From contig AP025576.1 of assembly GCA_022845955.1 (NCBI GenBank), positions 5,890,001 to 5,954,000 on the forward strand: a stretch of 64,000 nucleotides of DNA, in the 5' to 3' direction. The stretch comes from Lachnospiraceae bacterium (lineage in GTDB: Bacteria; Bacillota; Clostridia; Lachnospirales; Lachnospiraceae). Below, one piece after another: positions 17,472 to 25,499 of the stretch; position 1 is the first letter of the stretch; the number at the start of each line of letters is the position of its first letter. A program made the translations under genes and the position numbers. The notes under the pieces were generated by a model. That model had not been told where the DNA came from. It was given only the letters and a program-made list of their open reading frames with translations, and made no database searches.

Positions 17472-17511
17472 AACCAGGCCGGCATTCCTGTGGTGAAATG
17501 CCGGCCCGGTT
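17472..17511. terminator. Shared terminator between convergent araC-type and nitroreductase genes
   Basis: A strong GC-rich stem, AACCaGGCCGGCATT with AATGCCGGCCCGGTT, lies between the two stop codons. The minus-strand side continues into TTTTTTGT, a proper terminator for the nitroreductase transcript; the plus side has only a weak T-run. Confidence 0.7.
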
Positions 17512-17538
17512 AATCGTTTCCTCTTTGCTAAAACCGCT

Positions 17539-18057
17539 CTATGCCCGGATAATATATCCTTCTTTTCTCTCTTTTGCCTGCGGGAGCGGTTGATCGGAAT
17601 ATCCCAGAATACAATTCCCAATACCGATATATTCCTCTCCCAATCCCCATTGTTTCATAAGGGCCTTTCCTTCATCCGTAAGGAAAACCTCCTTCGCCCG
17701 GTTAATCCAGCAGGAATCCACACCCAGGGAAAAGGCGGCGTTCATCAGATTCCCCATAACAAGGCTCCCGTCCTCCACGTAGGTTCCCCTGGTGCTGTCT
17801 CCAAACACCACAACAACCGTAGGCGCGCCATAAAAGGGATCGCCGCCGCCTCCCATAACGGCCGCATTCATGCGGGACATCTGCTCAATGGTGTCCTTGT
17901 CACGCACCACCACCATAACGGCTGACTGGAGTCCCATTCCGCTGGGCGCATATTCTCCGGCTTCCAGGATCTGCCGGAGGATTTCCTCCGGTACCTGCTC
18001 CTCCTTATAAGAGCGTACACTTCTGCGTTCCAATAATGTTTTCAAAGTCTCATTCAT
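17539..18057 (-). CDS. Nitroreductase-family NAD(P)H-dependent flavoprotein
   Basis: 172 residues, the short form of the family. The FMN-binding opening LLERRSVRSYKEEQVPEEILRQ is represented by RRSVRSY (about 8-14), followed by EAGEYAPSGMGLQ (about 30-42) and a C-terminal GIGNCILGY. Such proteins reduce nitro compounds, quinones or enoates with FMN in the cytoplasm; the natural substrate cannot be predicted. The open frame extends 23 codons upstream, but MNETLKTLLERRS has a GGAGGAAGCGGAA leader. It lies downstream of the EFR1 ferredoxin gene on the same strand, 56 bases away, so the two may form a redox pair. Confidence 0.88.
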   Translation of the reverse strand: MNETLKTLLERRSVRSYKEEQVPEEILRQILEAGEYAPSGMGLQSAVMVVVRDKDTIEQMSRMNAAVMGGGGDPFYGAPTVVVVFGDSTRGTYVEDGSLVMGNLMNAAFSLGVDSCWINRAKEVFLTDEGKALMKQWGLGEEYIGIGNCILGYSDQPLPQAKERKEGYIIRA

Positions 18058-18113
18058 TTCCGCTTCCTCCTGTTGTTTCCTGTGATCAGGTACGATCCGT
18101 ACTGCATTCTTCT

Positions 18114-18890
18114 TTATAAATACCATTCATTTTTCCCGCGGATTTCCATGAAAGGGGCCAGCTTCTGTTCCAGGCCGGCCATAACCGGTTCCGGCAGCTT
18201 CCTTGCTTTTTCCGGGCAAATGGCAACACATCTCATACAAAGGAAACATTTGGACGGATCGGTCCGGGACGGTTCCTTTGCCGGGATTGCCTCCACAGGA
18301 CATCTGCGCGCGCACAGTCCGCACCGGACACAGGCGGGGGTGACCTCCGGGACGGCCTGCATAGGCTTCCAGCTTTTATACGGGCGGTTCCCCGGAACCG
18401 GATATCCGTCCGGCTGTTCGGATCCAGAAAGGATCCGCTCATATTTCATGAGAATTTCATTGGCAAAATGTCTGATTTCTTCCGCATCCTCCTGATCCGG
18501 CCGTCCGGATGCCAGCTGTGTGACAATAGAATGCTGCGCCGTAAGTGCAGCTGACGAAAGGCGCCTGAAACCCTGTTTCCCCACACTGTCATCCAGCTCC
18601 GCCAGCGCGTCCTCATAAGCCCGGTTCCCATATACGGCCAGCGTTACCGCCAAGGCCCCGTTTCCCTGCAATGCCGCCATTCTATGTACCATTATCTCCG
18701 GCAGACGGCCTCCATACACCGGTCCTGCCACAATTACCACATCCTCCGGGCCAAACGTACAGCCCTTATTCTGCGGCAGGGTCAGATCCTGTTCTACCGC
18801 CCTGCTGCCCAGGGCCTGTGCCAAAAGCAGAGCCGCCTTCCTGGTATTCCCGGCCGGGCTGAAGTGTACTACATGTATATTTTCTAGCAT
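18114..18890 (-). CDS. EFR1-family flavodoxin-ferredoxin fusion
   Basis: 258 residues. The N-terminal flavodoxin-like domain (about 1-165) starts MLENIHVVHFSPAGNTRKAA, with the FMN phosphate loop SPAGNT and GPVYGGRLPE. The C-terminal ferredoxin part has two 4Fe-4S motifs, CVRCGLCARRCPVEAIP and CFLCMRCVAICPEKAR, each with CxxCxxCxxxCP spacing. EFR1 proteins carry electrons in the cytoplasm of anaerobes. The chosen ATG follows a G-rich site; four more in-frame codons precede it. The downstream nitroreductase is a plausible electron acceptor. Confidence 0.9.
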   Translation of the reverse strand: MLENIHVVHFSPAGNTRKAALLLAQALGSRAVEQDLTLPQNKGCTFGPEDVVIVAGPVYGGRLPEIMVHRMAALQGNGALAVTLAVYGNRAYEDALAELDDSVGKQGFRRLSSAALTAQHSIVTQLASGRPDQEDAEEIRHFANEILMKYERILSGSEQPDGYPVPGNRPYKSWKPMQAVPEVTPACVRCGLCARRCPVEAIPAKEPSRTDPSKCFLCMRCVAICPEKARKLPEPVMAGLEQKLAPFMEIRGKNEWYL

Positions 18891-19068
18891 AATCCCCCCC
18901 ATTTCTCCGCCGGCAGTTTTTTTCCGGCAGCGTTACTTCTGTAATTGTTCTATTTCATCCCCATTACAGTATAGGTTCCTTTCCTTCCGGTGTCAATCAT
19001 CCTCCCCCACGCCTTCCAGTTCTGTAAACACTTGGGAGAAACTAGTCGTTTTGTTTTGGGCTGTCTTT

Positions 19069-20217
19069 TTATGACTCATCCCCATGTTCGGAAACATCAT
19101 TATCCGACACGCTGTTGCCTGAGACTTCCCCTCCATGCTCCTCCAGATATTTTTCCACCGCCGGATCTTCCATGTCATACACCCGTTTCCATTCCTTGCT
19201 GTCATCCACCTTCACCGCTTCTGAACGGTTCAGATACAGGAAACGGGAAAGCTGATAGCAGTCAATCCAGATTTCATTATCCGATTCCTTCTGGGACTCG
19301 TCGAAAACCAGCTCCAATCCCCAATGAAGATGCACGGTCTTAATGTTGTTTACATTTTCCTGTTTGGAATAGCCGGTGTGGCCCATATAGCCGATAATAT
19401 CCCCGGCAGTCACCGCGCTGCCCTCCGTCAGCCCTTCCGCATAAGGATAATCCTGGCGCAGATGGGCGTAATAATAATATCTCTTTCCGTCAAAGCTGCG
19501 GATCCCGATACGCCAGCCTCCGTACTGGTTCCAGCCAAGCACCTCCACGTATCCGGATTCCACGGCCACCACGGGCGTTCCGATCTGCCCCATCATATCA
19601 TGGCCCAAATGAGGTCGTTTGTAGCCGTAGCTTCTGGAGGATCCGAAATCATCGTAATCGGAATAGGGAAAGCCCTTTGCAATAGGGGAATAAGCTTTAA
19701 GGCCATATTTGCGTTTCCAAACCGTATTGCCGGAATCATCCTGTTCCTGAAGCAGGAATTCCCCCACCATACCGCCCAGGGCGGCGTCGTAGGCCTGGTA
19801 AAAGTAATCGTAATTCTTTAAATCAACGGAAGCCTCCTCCAGTGTAGTTTCCCCGTTTTTGATTTTCTCGCTAACGGATTCCATATCCTTCAGGGCCTGT
19901 TTTCCGAATTCGCCTCCGTTTTTTGCGGCGGTATAAGCCAGCAGGGAAATCCAGTCTATGTGGAAATCCTCGCCATAGGTTTCCACATCCGTTTCGTAGG
20001 CCTGGCAGAGTGCTTCATAGGATACGTTAAAATCCACCCATTTAATATAATCCGTTCCGGCCTCCTCTTCTCCCTCTCCCTCATTCATTTCTTCTACTAA
20101 AACAGAGCCGGAGACCGCCTGATCGGAAGTCTTTCCTGCCTGTCTGACCGTAAACAAAAGGATGAGAAGCACCAGTTCAATTAGAATTGCATGTTTTAGT
20201 TTTCCGCAGTGTTTCAT
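19069..20217 (-). CDS. M23-family peptidoglycan endopeptidase
   Basis: 382 residues with an N-terminal membrane anchor (about 8-28, AILIELVLLILLFTV), an acidic linker, a helical middle region and a C-terminal LytM/M23 domain. The zinc site shows HLGHDMMGQ (about 193-201), YYYYAHLRQD and VHLHWGLE (H.H). The domain ends with a Glu/Asp/Ser-rich tail. It would cleave peptidoglycan cross-bridges outside the membrane; in related Firmicutes such proteins act in sporulation, division or wall turnover. It is monocistronic, and the 178-base gap to the EFR1 gene shows nothing notable. Confidence 0.88.
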   Translation of the reverse strand: MKHCGKLKHAILIELVLLILLFTVRQAGKTSDQAVSGSVLVEEMNEGEGEEEAGTDYIKWVDFNVSYEALCQAYETDVETYGEDFHIDWISLLAYTAAKNGGEFGKQALKDMESVSEKIKNGETTLEEASVDLKNYDYFYQAYDAALGGMVGEFLLQEQDDSGNTVWKRKYGLKAYSPIAKGFPYSDYDDFGSSRSYGYKRPHLGHDMMGQIGTPVVAVESGYVEVLGWNQYGGWRIGIRSFDGKRYYYYAHLRQDYPYAEGLTEGSAVTAGDIIGYMGHTGYSKQENVNNIKTVHLHWGLELVFDESQKESDNEIWIDCYQLSRFLYLNRSEAVKVDDSKEWKRVYDMEDPAVEKYLEEHGGEVSGNSVSDNDVSEHGDES

Positions 20218-20345
20218 GGCGGCTCCAAAGGTCTTTTCTATCCAATATATGCGGCGGACGGCGCTGTAAGTCCTTCAGGGAGGGAATTTCTTTGCCGCCG
20301 GGCTTTGCTGCAAAAGCCCGTACCTTACCCTGTCATCAGCCTTTT

Positions 20346-22001
20346 TTATTGGATTACCAGATAGGAAACCGCATGGGACGGCATACAAAAATCCAGTCTC
20401 AGGCATCCCTGCGCCATAACCGTTTTATCCGCACACAGCTTTTCCAGGCCGTCCTTTTTCTTAATCGCGTCATACTGCTCGCCCGACGGGAACAGAGGCC
20501 GTCCCTGCTTTATCCATTCCGCATACGCGTTGGAATGTGCGGAATCGATCCGATAATGGCTGACCGCAGCTTCCTTTTCCCCGATTCCTTCCACCGTCAG
20601 GCTGATTTCCTGCGTTTCCTCCTTATCCCTGTCATTACAATGGCTGTAAATAACTATCTGAATTTCTCCGTTTTTACCCCTCACGGCAAAACCGGCCACC
20701 TCCGTATCTTCCCCTTCTCCGGTATACCGGCTGTGGTTCTTCACACCGATTTCCGGCTCCTGCAAAAATTCCAGCGTCTTTGTGCCATCGCTTGCGAAAG
20801 CCAGCTTTTCGTCACCAAGGGAGCCGTATATTTTGAACATATTAAATACCGCCTTATCAATTCCTTGTGTGGTAAAGGTTCTGGTCCCTTCAAAGCAACG
20901 TTCCCCGGGGAACATAAAAGCCCAGGCGAGAGGTCTTACCCGGATCCCGTATTGGCTGCCGAGCCGGTCGATTTTATCATAGGCGGAGGCAATATAGGTC
21001 GCATAGTATTCCGTATTCCTGAAAATCATATTGGCATTATCGTAAATGCCGCCTGCCGCCCATCCGTCCGGATCCGCTTCGGAGAGAACCACCTCACGGT
21101 CCTGGTAGCCGTACTCTGTAATGATATCCAGGCCCAGCTTCACCTGATGCACCAGGCTTTCCACGGAAGGAACCGCTTTAGGCGCATGCATTTCAAACGG
21201 GAAGCCGCCCCCCTTCACATGGAAAGTAATAAAATCCAGCCGCGTTCCCTTTTCCTGGGTGCAGAAATTCGCCCCATCCCTGCAGTGATTCAGGAAAAAA
21301 CGGAAAAATTTCTGCGCATGGCCGCCTTCGAAAATACCGGTCACAGCAGGTCCGGAAAGCCGTAAACCGGGAAGTACCTCATGTACCGCATGCTCCGTGT
21401 AGTCATACAGCTTACAGTATTCTGCCGCAGTTCCGCTCCAATAGAAAATATCCGGCTCATTCCAAAGTTCAAAATACCAGCTTTTCACTTCCTCTTCCCC
21501 GTATTTTTCCACCAGATGGGCCGCCACCGCCTTGATGAACGCATGCCATTTGTCATAATCCTTGGGCGGGCAGGTCCAGCCGGCTTCTTTGTACTGTCCA
21601 TATTTTTCCCAGTTGCCCGCCGCCGGCCTCAGATAATTGGTATCCGCCAAATCCATAGGCATAAATCCCAGCTCCACAAACGGTTTATTCCCGGTTCTGA
21701 GAAAAGTGTCTATGATATAGTCATAGTAGGTAAAATCATAGACCGGTTCCCCCAACTCATTTTCCCAATAAACATTGGTGGAGCCGAATTTATAGGTTCC
21801 GTGGCAATTCCCGGTGCAGAACATAAAATGAGTTCTGAAATAATAAGGGGCATCTTCCAGGGCCGCAAATTTTTCCAGAAGCTCCACGCCCTCCGGAATA
21901 TAGGTATAGTTGCACTCGTCATAGCCGATATAACGCCAGAGATGTTCCTGTACTCCCGTGGATTTTCCTGCGTCCACCTTCACATTTACCTGTCTGCTCA
22001 T
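20346..22001 (-). CDS. Glycoside hydrolase family 39 (beta-xylosidase-like)
   Basis: 551 residues without signal peptide, so intracellular. The clan-A (beta/alpha)8 barrel is followed by a beta-sandwich. The acid/base Glu is in WYFELWNEPDIFYWSG (about residue 177) and the nucleophile in REVVLSEADPDGW (about residue 278). The opening VNVKVDAGKSTGVQEHLWR resembles xylan beta-1,4-xylosidases of GH39. It probably cleaves xylosides or related beta-linked glycosides taken up by the cell. The start has a GGAGG site ten bases upstream. It is monocistronic with a TATAAT -10 at 22072. Confidence 0.88.
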   Translation of the reverse strand: MSRQVNVKVDAGKSTGVQEHLWRYIGYDECNYTYIPEGVELLEKFAALEDAPYYFRTHFMFCTGNCHGTYKFGSTNVYWENELGEPVYDFTYYDYIIDTFLRTGNKPFVELGFMPMDLADTNYLRPAAGNWEKYGQYKEAGWTCPPKDYDKWHAFIKAVAAHLVEKYGEEEVKSWYFELWNEPDIFYWSGTAAEYCKLYDYTEHAVHEVLPGLRLSGPAVTGIFEGGHAQKFFRFFLNHCRDGANFCTQEKGTRLDFITFHVKGGGFPFEMHAPKAVPSVESLVHQVKLGLDIITEYGYQDREVVLSEADPDGWAAGGIYDNANMIFRNTEYYATYIASAYDKIDRLGSQYGIRVRPLAWAFMFPGERCFEGTRTFTTQGIDKAVFNMFKIYGSLGDEKLAFASDGTKTLEFLQEPEIGVKNHSRYTGEGEDTEVAGFAVRGKNGEIQIVIYSHCNDRDKEETQEISLTVEGIGEKEAAVSHYRIDSAHSNAYAEWIKQGRPLFPSGEQYDAIKKKDGLEKLCADKTVMAQGCLRLDFCMPSHAVSYLVIQ

Positions 22002-22071
22002 CTTTCTTTTTCCTCCGCTCCATTTGTTTTTATTTTTTCCCTTTCAGGGAAGGACTTTTTATTTTAGTCAC

Positions 22072-22077
22072 ATTATA
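22072..22077 (-). promoter_or_regulatory. -10 box of the GH39 gene
   Basis: On the minus strand TATAAT (22072-22077) lies 71 bases before the GH39 ATG with no clear -35. The rest of the 22002-22426 gap is very AT-rich with no gene or repeat that I can support; its right end holds the hpf terminator. Confidence 0.4.
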
Positions 22078-22361
22078 CAATTGCGCAGTTTTGTTTAACC
22101 CAAAATGTATTTATATATCATAATAAATGCATATTTTTTATATTAGAATTGGTTTTATCGCTTTTTTATTTTTCTAATTTTATCTTATTTATTCATCATT
22201 TTTACCAATAATACATCCGTACATTTTCGATGTCAATGCCATTCTTGCTTCTATCTTTTTTCGCAGGCAATCCGTTGTAACTGTTTAAGTAATATTTTTT
22301 AACCGGAAAAAAAAGTCAGTATACTTTGCATGACAAAAATAGTTCGTCGAGGCAGCAAAAA

Positions 22362-22401
22362 AACCGCGCTCCGGTGTATTATAAACACCGGGAACGCGGT
22401 T
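22362..22401 (-). terminator. Intrinsic terminator of hpf
   Basis: AACCGCG pairs with CGCGGTT and CCGGTGT with ACACCGG in one stem; on the minus strand it is followed by TTTTTTTGC. It lies about 26 bases after the hpf stop. Confidence 0.85.
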
Positions 22402-22426
22402 CCTGTTCGGTTTCATTGGCTGTATT

Positions 22427-22954
22427 CTAGTATTCCGGTTCAATCAATCCGTAAGTATTTCCTTTTCTCTTATACACAACGTTAACCTGTTCGGTTTCCG
22501 CATTAAAGAATACAAAGAAATTATGCCCAAGCAGTTCCATCTGGATACATGCGTCTTCGGGATACATCGGCTTGATGTCAAACTTCTTGGTCCTGACAAT
22601 CTGCACTTCCTCTTCTTCCGGATATTCCTTTTCAATAAAGGCCTGCTGGAAGTTGCCGCCTGACTGATGCTTGTCCGTGATTTTATTCTTATATTTCTTA
22701 AGCTGTCTTTCGATTACCTCTTCAACCAGGTCGATGGATACATACATATCGTTGCTTGTCTGCTCCGACCTGATAATACTGCCTTTTACCGGGATTGTTA
22801 CCTCTATCTTCTGTCTGTCTTTCTCAACGCTCAGCGTCACATGTACTTCGGTATCCTGGGTGAAGTACTTTTCCAGCTTTCCGATCTTCGATTCCACGGC
22901 GCTGCGAAGCCCCTGCGTTATTTCGATGTTCTTTCCGCTGATAATGAATTTCAT
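22427..22954 (-). CDS. hpf: Long ribosome hibernation promoting factor
   Basis: 175 residues, the long HPF form. The N-terminal S30AE domain (about 1-100) begins MKFIISGKNIEITQGLRSAVESK. A linker precedes the C-terminal dimerisation domain (about 120-175) with VRTKKFDIKPMYPEDACIQMELLGHNFFVFFN (key parts FDIKPM and GHNFF). It binds the 30S decoding region and joins two 70S ribosomes into inactive 100S dimers in stationary phase. The ATG at 22954 has a GAAGGG site nine bases upstream; the earlier in-frame ATG overlaps that site. Monocistronic with its own terminator. Confidence 0.95.
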   Translation of the reverse strand: MKFIISGKNIEITQGLRSAVESKIGKLEKYFTQDTEVHVTLSVEKDRQKIEVTIPVKGSIIRSEQTSNDMYVSIDLVEEVIERQLKKYKNKITDKHQSGGNFQQAFIEKEYPEEEEVQIVRTKKFDIKPMYPEDACIQMELLGHNFFVFFNAETEQVNVVYKRKGNTYGLIEPEY

Positions 22955-23040
22955 GCCGATCATCCCTTCTGTTTCATATTAGGCACAAAGGCAATACTGC
23001 CTGTCCACTTCCTGCGGCATATCCTTTTGTCCTTAACTGG

Positions 23041-23049
23041 ATTATACCA
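23041..23049 (-). promoter_or_regulatory. Extended -10 promoter of hpf
   Basis: The minus strand reads TGGTATAAT, an extended -10 box, 87 bases before the hpf ATG. No convincing -35 is visible. Confidence 0.5.
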
Positions 23050-23221
23050 TATCCCCATACTCACGTGCAATGTTTTCAGAATTTTAACTGAAAATTTATA
23101 ATTGTTTCAGTCAATGTAAAGCGACATATTTTCGTAATTATTTTGTAAAATTCGTGGAACTTACCAGAACATTCGTTTCAATATACGTTCTCCCGCACAG
23201 CAGTGAAATACTTTGTCAATC

Positions 23222-23304
23222 TGTGGATAATGTGTATAACTTCGTGTATAACTCTCTAAGCCCCATGAATACCGCATTTTTTATGTGGATAACTTTGTGG
23301 TTAA
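23222..23304 (+). promoter_or_regulatory. Cluster of five DnaA-box-like 9-mers
   Basis: All five point the same way: TGTGGATAA (23222-23230), TGTGTATAA (23231-23239), CGTGTATAA (23243-23251), TGTGGATAA (23284-23292) and TGTGGTTAA (23296-23304). The complements are TTATCCACA twice (perfect), TTATACACA, TTATACACG and TTAACCACA. They lie in an AT-rich, gene-free 614-base gap between hpf and the NlpC/P60 gene. No dnaA, dnaN or rpmH is adjacent, so a DnaA-titration or regulatory cluster is more likely than the main origin. Confidence 0.65.
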
Positions 23305-23433
23305 AAAAACCCCTTTTCGACAATATCCAACAGATTTTGTGCAGATTTTACAAACGGCTTATAATCAGCCCCTTTTCAGATAATTTGCAAGCTGTCTGAC
23401 AATTAAATACTTTTGTCTGATTTCTATGACGGC

Positions 23434-23461
23434 AACAGTTCAGACGGCCCTTTGTGTCCTG
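23434..23461. repeat. 28-base dispersed repeat (copy a)
   Basis: AACAGTTCAGAC followed by GGCCCTTTGTGTCCTG. The same 28 bases recur at 54495-54522 with two transitions. The first half matches one arm of the TGTAAC-type hairpins at 11607 and 29934, so this may be a decayed member of that family. Confidence 0.5.
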
Positions 23462-23517
23462 CGGCATCCATGGATAACCGTACTCAGCTCCGTTCCGTCC
23501 ATTTTTCCGCAAAAAAA

Positions 23518-23543
23518 CAAGGTATGTCTTAAAACATACCTTG
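23518..23543 (-). terminator. Intrinsic terminator of the NlpC/P60 gene
   Basis: CAAGGTATGT pairs with ACATACCTTG; on the minus strand it is followed by TTTTTTTGCGG. It begins 25 bases after the stop codon. Confidence 0.85.
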
Positions 23544-23568
23544 CACTCAGCTATTTATTATTCATCTG

Positions 23569-24894
23569 TTAATGAAGGACTCTTCTTACAGCAACCGGAG
23601 TTCTGTAATCAGCTTCCGAAATTTTAATCCCGGTGCTGGCCGTACTTGCATGTACAATCTGGCCGTCTCCGATATAAATTCCCACATGTCCGGTATAACA
23701 AACCAGATCACCAGGCTGTGCGTTTTCCAGTCCGCCTACATCCACGCCTACGTTTCTGTCAGCAGTGGAAGAATGAGGAAGGGATACGCCGAAGTTCTCA
23801 TATACGCTCATTACGAACCCGGAACAATCGGCACCGTTGGTAAGGCTTGTCCCGCCATATACATACGGGTTACCCACAAACTGTACCGCATAATCCGCAA
23901 CTGCACCTCCATGGTTAGAAACCGCTGCCGCTGAGGAAGGGGTTTCCGCCGCTGTTTCCGCCTGCGAGGAGGCTTCTGTACTTTCCTGAGAAGCAGCCGT
24001 TTCTGCAGTCGAAGAGGTTTCGGTCTGGCCTGCTGTTTCCACAGTGGTTTCTGTCGTCGTTTCCGTAGTGGTTTCAGCGGAAGATTCCGTAGTAGTTTCG
24101 GTAGTTGTCTCCGTTGCCGTTTCCGTTGTTGTAGCGGATGAGGACTCCGAGGTTGATTCCGAAGCCGTCTCCGTCGTAGTTTCTGAGGCCGTTTCCGAAG
24201 CCGTCTCTTTTGTGGTTTCTGAAGCAGACTCCTTCTCAGATTCTGATTCTTTGACGGATTCTGTCTCCGATTCGGATTCCTTGTCCTTCTTATTATTATC
24301 ATCGGCCTGTGCCGCTTCGTCCTGCGCAGGCTTCTCTTCTGTCTCTGTCTTAGCTGTCTGTGTTTCCTTTAAATCTACAGGTTCCACAATTGTCTTGGGC
24401 AATTCCGCCGCTTCTCCAACTGCCAGAGTATCTGCCGGCAAAACAGCCTGTCCGCCTGTTGCGGTATTCCCAACAGCTGCCGGAAGAGCATTCGATACGG
24501 AAGCTGTCGTCTCAGAAGTTCCCGCCGCATCCAGCACACTCGCTACGCCAATACCATTGGCAATGGCTGCTTCCGTCTGCTGCTCCTGGATGTGGTTATC
24601 CACCTGTGCATCGATAGAAGATTCTCCGACACTGGTGATACCGGATTCCATATCCGCAGAAGTTAAATCCGAAGATTCCTGTGCTGCCTGTACGGTCTGT
24701 TCCGCTTTTTCACTCTGATCAGCCGCTTCCTGTACGCTTCCAAGGGAACTGCCTTCATCCAGTGCCAGGCCAACACCTGCCGCCGGAAGCTCATAAGATA
24801 CACCGGTTGCACTTGCCTGCATTGCAGCTGTACTGAAAAGCATCGCCGATACAGTCAGTGCACATGTTACTGCTTTCACGCGTGTATATTTCAT
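23569..24894 (-). CDS. Secreted NlpC/P60 cell-wall hydrolase with Thr/Ser/Glu-rich linker
   Basis: 441 residues. Signal peptide MKYTRVKAVTCALTVSAMLF..., an Ala/Glu/Ser-rich region (about 30-210), a low-complexity linker of TET, SES and TTE units (about 215-320), and a C-terminal NlpC/P60 domain. Catalytic Cys is in NGADCSGFVM and His in GHVGIYIGDG. It cleaves stem peptides of peptidoglycan outside the cell. The linker probably spans the wall and may be glycosylated. The ATG at 24894 has GGAGG five bases upstream; the frame is open 30 codons earlier. A consensus promoter lies at 24956-24984. Confidence 0.92.
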   Translation of the reverse strand: MKYTRVKAVTCALTVSAMLFSTAAMQASATGVSYELPAAGVGLALDEGSSLGSVQEAADQSEKAEQTVQAAQESSDLTSADMESGITSVGESSIDAQVDNHIQEQQTEAAIANGIGVASVLDAAGTSETTASVSNALPAAVGNTATGGQAVLPADTLAVGEAAELPKTIVEPVDLKETQTAKTETEEKPAQDEAAQADDNNKKDKESESETESVKESESEKESASETTKETASETASETTTETASESTSESSSATTTETATETTTETTTESSAETTTETTTETTVETAGQTETSSTAETAASQESTEASSQAETAAETPSSAAAVSNHGGAVADYAVQFVGNPYVYGGTSLTNGADCSGFVMSVYENFGVSLPHSSTADRNVGVDVGGLENAQPGDLVCYTGHVGIYIGDGQIVHASTASTGIKISEADYRTPVAVRRVLH

Positions 24895-24955
24895 GCGTTC
24901 CTCCAAAATCATTTGAACTGTTACATTTGTTACGAAATTATTACATCTGTTGTTA

Positions 24956-24984
24956 ACTATACCACCGAAGCCTTCCTTTGTCAA
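24956..24984 (-). promoter_or_regulatory. Predicted sigma-A promoter of the NlpC/P60 gene
   Basis: On the minus strand: -35 TTGACA (24979-24984), 17-base spacer, extended -10 TGGTATAGT with TATAGT at 24956-24961. The leader is about 55 bases long. Confidence 0.75.
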
Positions 24985-24998
24985 CCTTTACACAAAAA

Positions 24999-25031
24999 GC
25001 GGTTCTAAAGGAAAAACTCCTTTAAAACCGC
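24999..25031 (-). terminator. Terminator-like hairpin upstream of the NlpC/P60 promoter
   Basis: GCGGTTcTAAAGGA pairs with TCCTTTAaAACCGC; on the minus strand CTTTTTGTG follows. A second perfect hairpin, GAAAAGAAGGG with CCCTTCTTTTC, lies just before it at 25042-25070. It may end trxB read-through or an unrecognised transcript from the 25.07-25.2 kb stretch, where no gene is supported. Confidence 0.6.
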
Positions 25032-25202
25032 CTAAAATCAAGAAAAGAAGGGTATTTTTCCCTTCTTTTCAAATTGTGAACATTTTTTGAATTTTTGACA
25101 TATTCGTACGAATTTTGGAAATTTTTAACAAAAATAATTGTTACGTAACATTTAATATTTATATTGTAATATCCATGCCTATCGGTGCCCGTGTGGAATA
25201 GC

Positions 25203-25466
25203 ATTATTCAAACTTCGCAGGCGCCAAATGGCCTTCCGCCCGCCGGCAGAGCGGCATTCCCGGGACGGAAAAGGAATGTTCACCAGATCCTTTCAGGCCA
25301 TGAAGATGAGACCGGTCAAGTGTGTCAGCCTCATCTGACATACTTGACGCCTTCGGGCTCGTCGGAATGTCCGGCCTGACGGACTGGCGAATATCCTTTT
25401 CCGTCCCGGGAATACCGCTCTGCCGGCGGGCGGAAGGCCATTTGGCGCCTGCGAAGTTTGAATAAT
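25203..25466. repeat. Large palindromic repeat, copy 2
   Basis: About 264 bases. Long complementary arms (25203-25280 with 25390-25466) flank a core (25298-25376) with GAGACC, a 14-bp inner hairpin with one G:U pair, and TCGTCGGAATGTCCGG. Most of the sequence equals copy 1 at 4766-5031; the core is shared with copy 3 at 55627-55998. It lies 17 bases beyond the trxB stop, so like copy 1 it follows the 3' end of a minus-strand gene. Arm differences from copy 1 are largely matched on both sides. No coding potential. Confidence 0.8.
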
Positions 25467-25469
25467 GTT

Positions 25470-25499
25470 ACAGGAAGTATTCCTACAGGAAGTATTCCT
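25470..25499. repeat. 15-base tandem duplication over the trxB stop codon
   Basis: ACAGGAAGTATTCCT occurs twice in direct tandem (25470-25484 and 25485-25499). On the trxB strand both units encode the end EYFL followed by a stop, so the gene end has been duplicated without changing the protein. It lies between trxB and palindromic copy 2. Confidence 0.75.

Noticed and set aside
22955..23568. Main chromosomal origin at the DnaA-box cluster
   Set aside because: No dnaA, dnaN, rpmH or gidA-type genes flank it and no clear unwinding element was identified; a secondary DnaA cluster is the safer reading.
24044..24718. Long plus-strand frame rich in Val and Ser
   Set aside because: It is the antisense of the repetitive Thr/Ser/Glu linker of the NlpC/P60 protein; no ribosome site and no recognisable domain.
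25022..25204. 60-codon minus-strand frame upstream of the NlpC/P60 gene
   Set aside because: Lies in AT-rich, hairpin-containing DNA with no ribosome site and ends inside a terminator-like stem.
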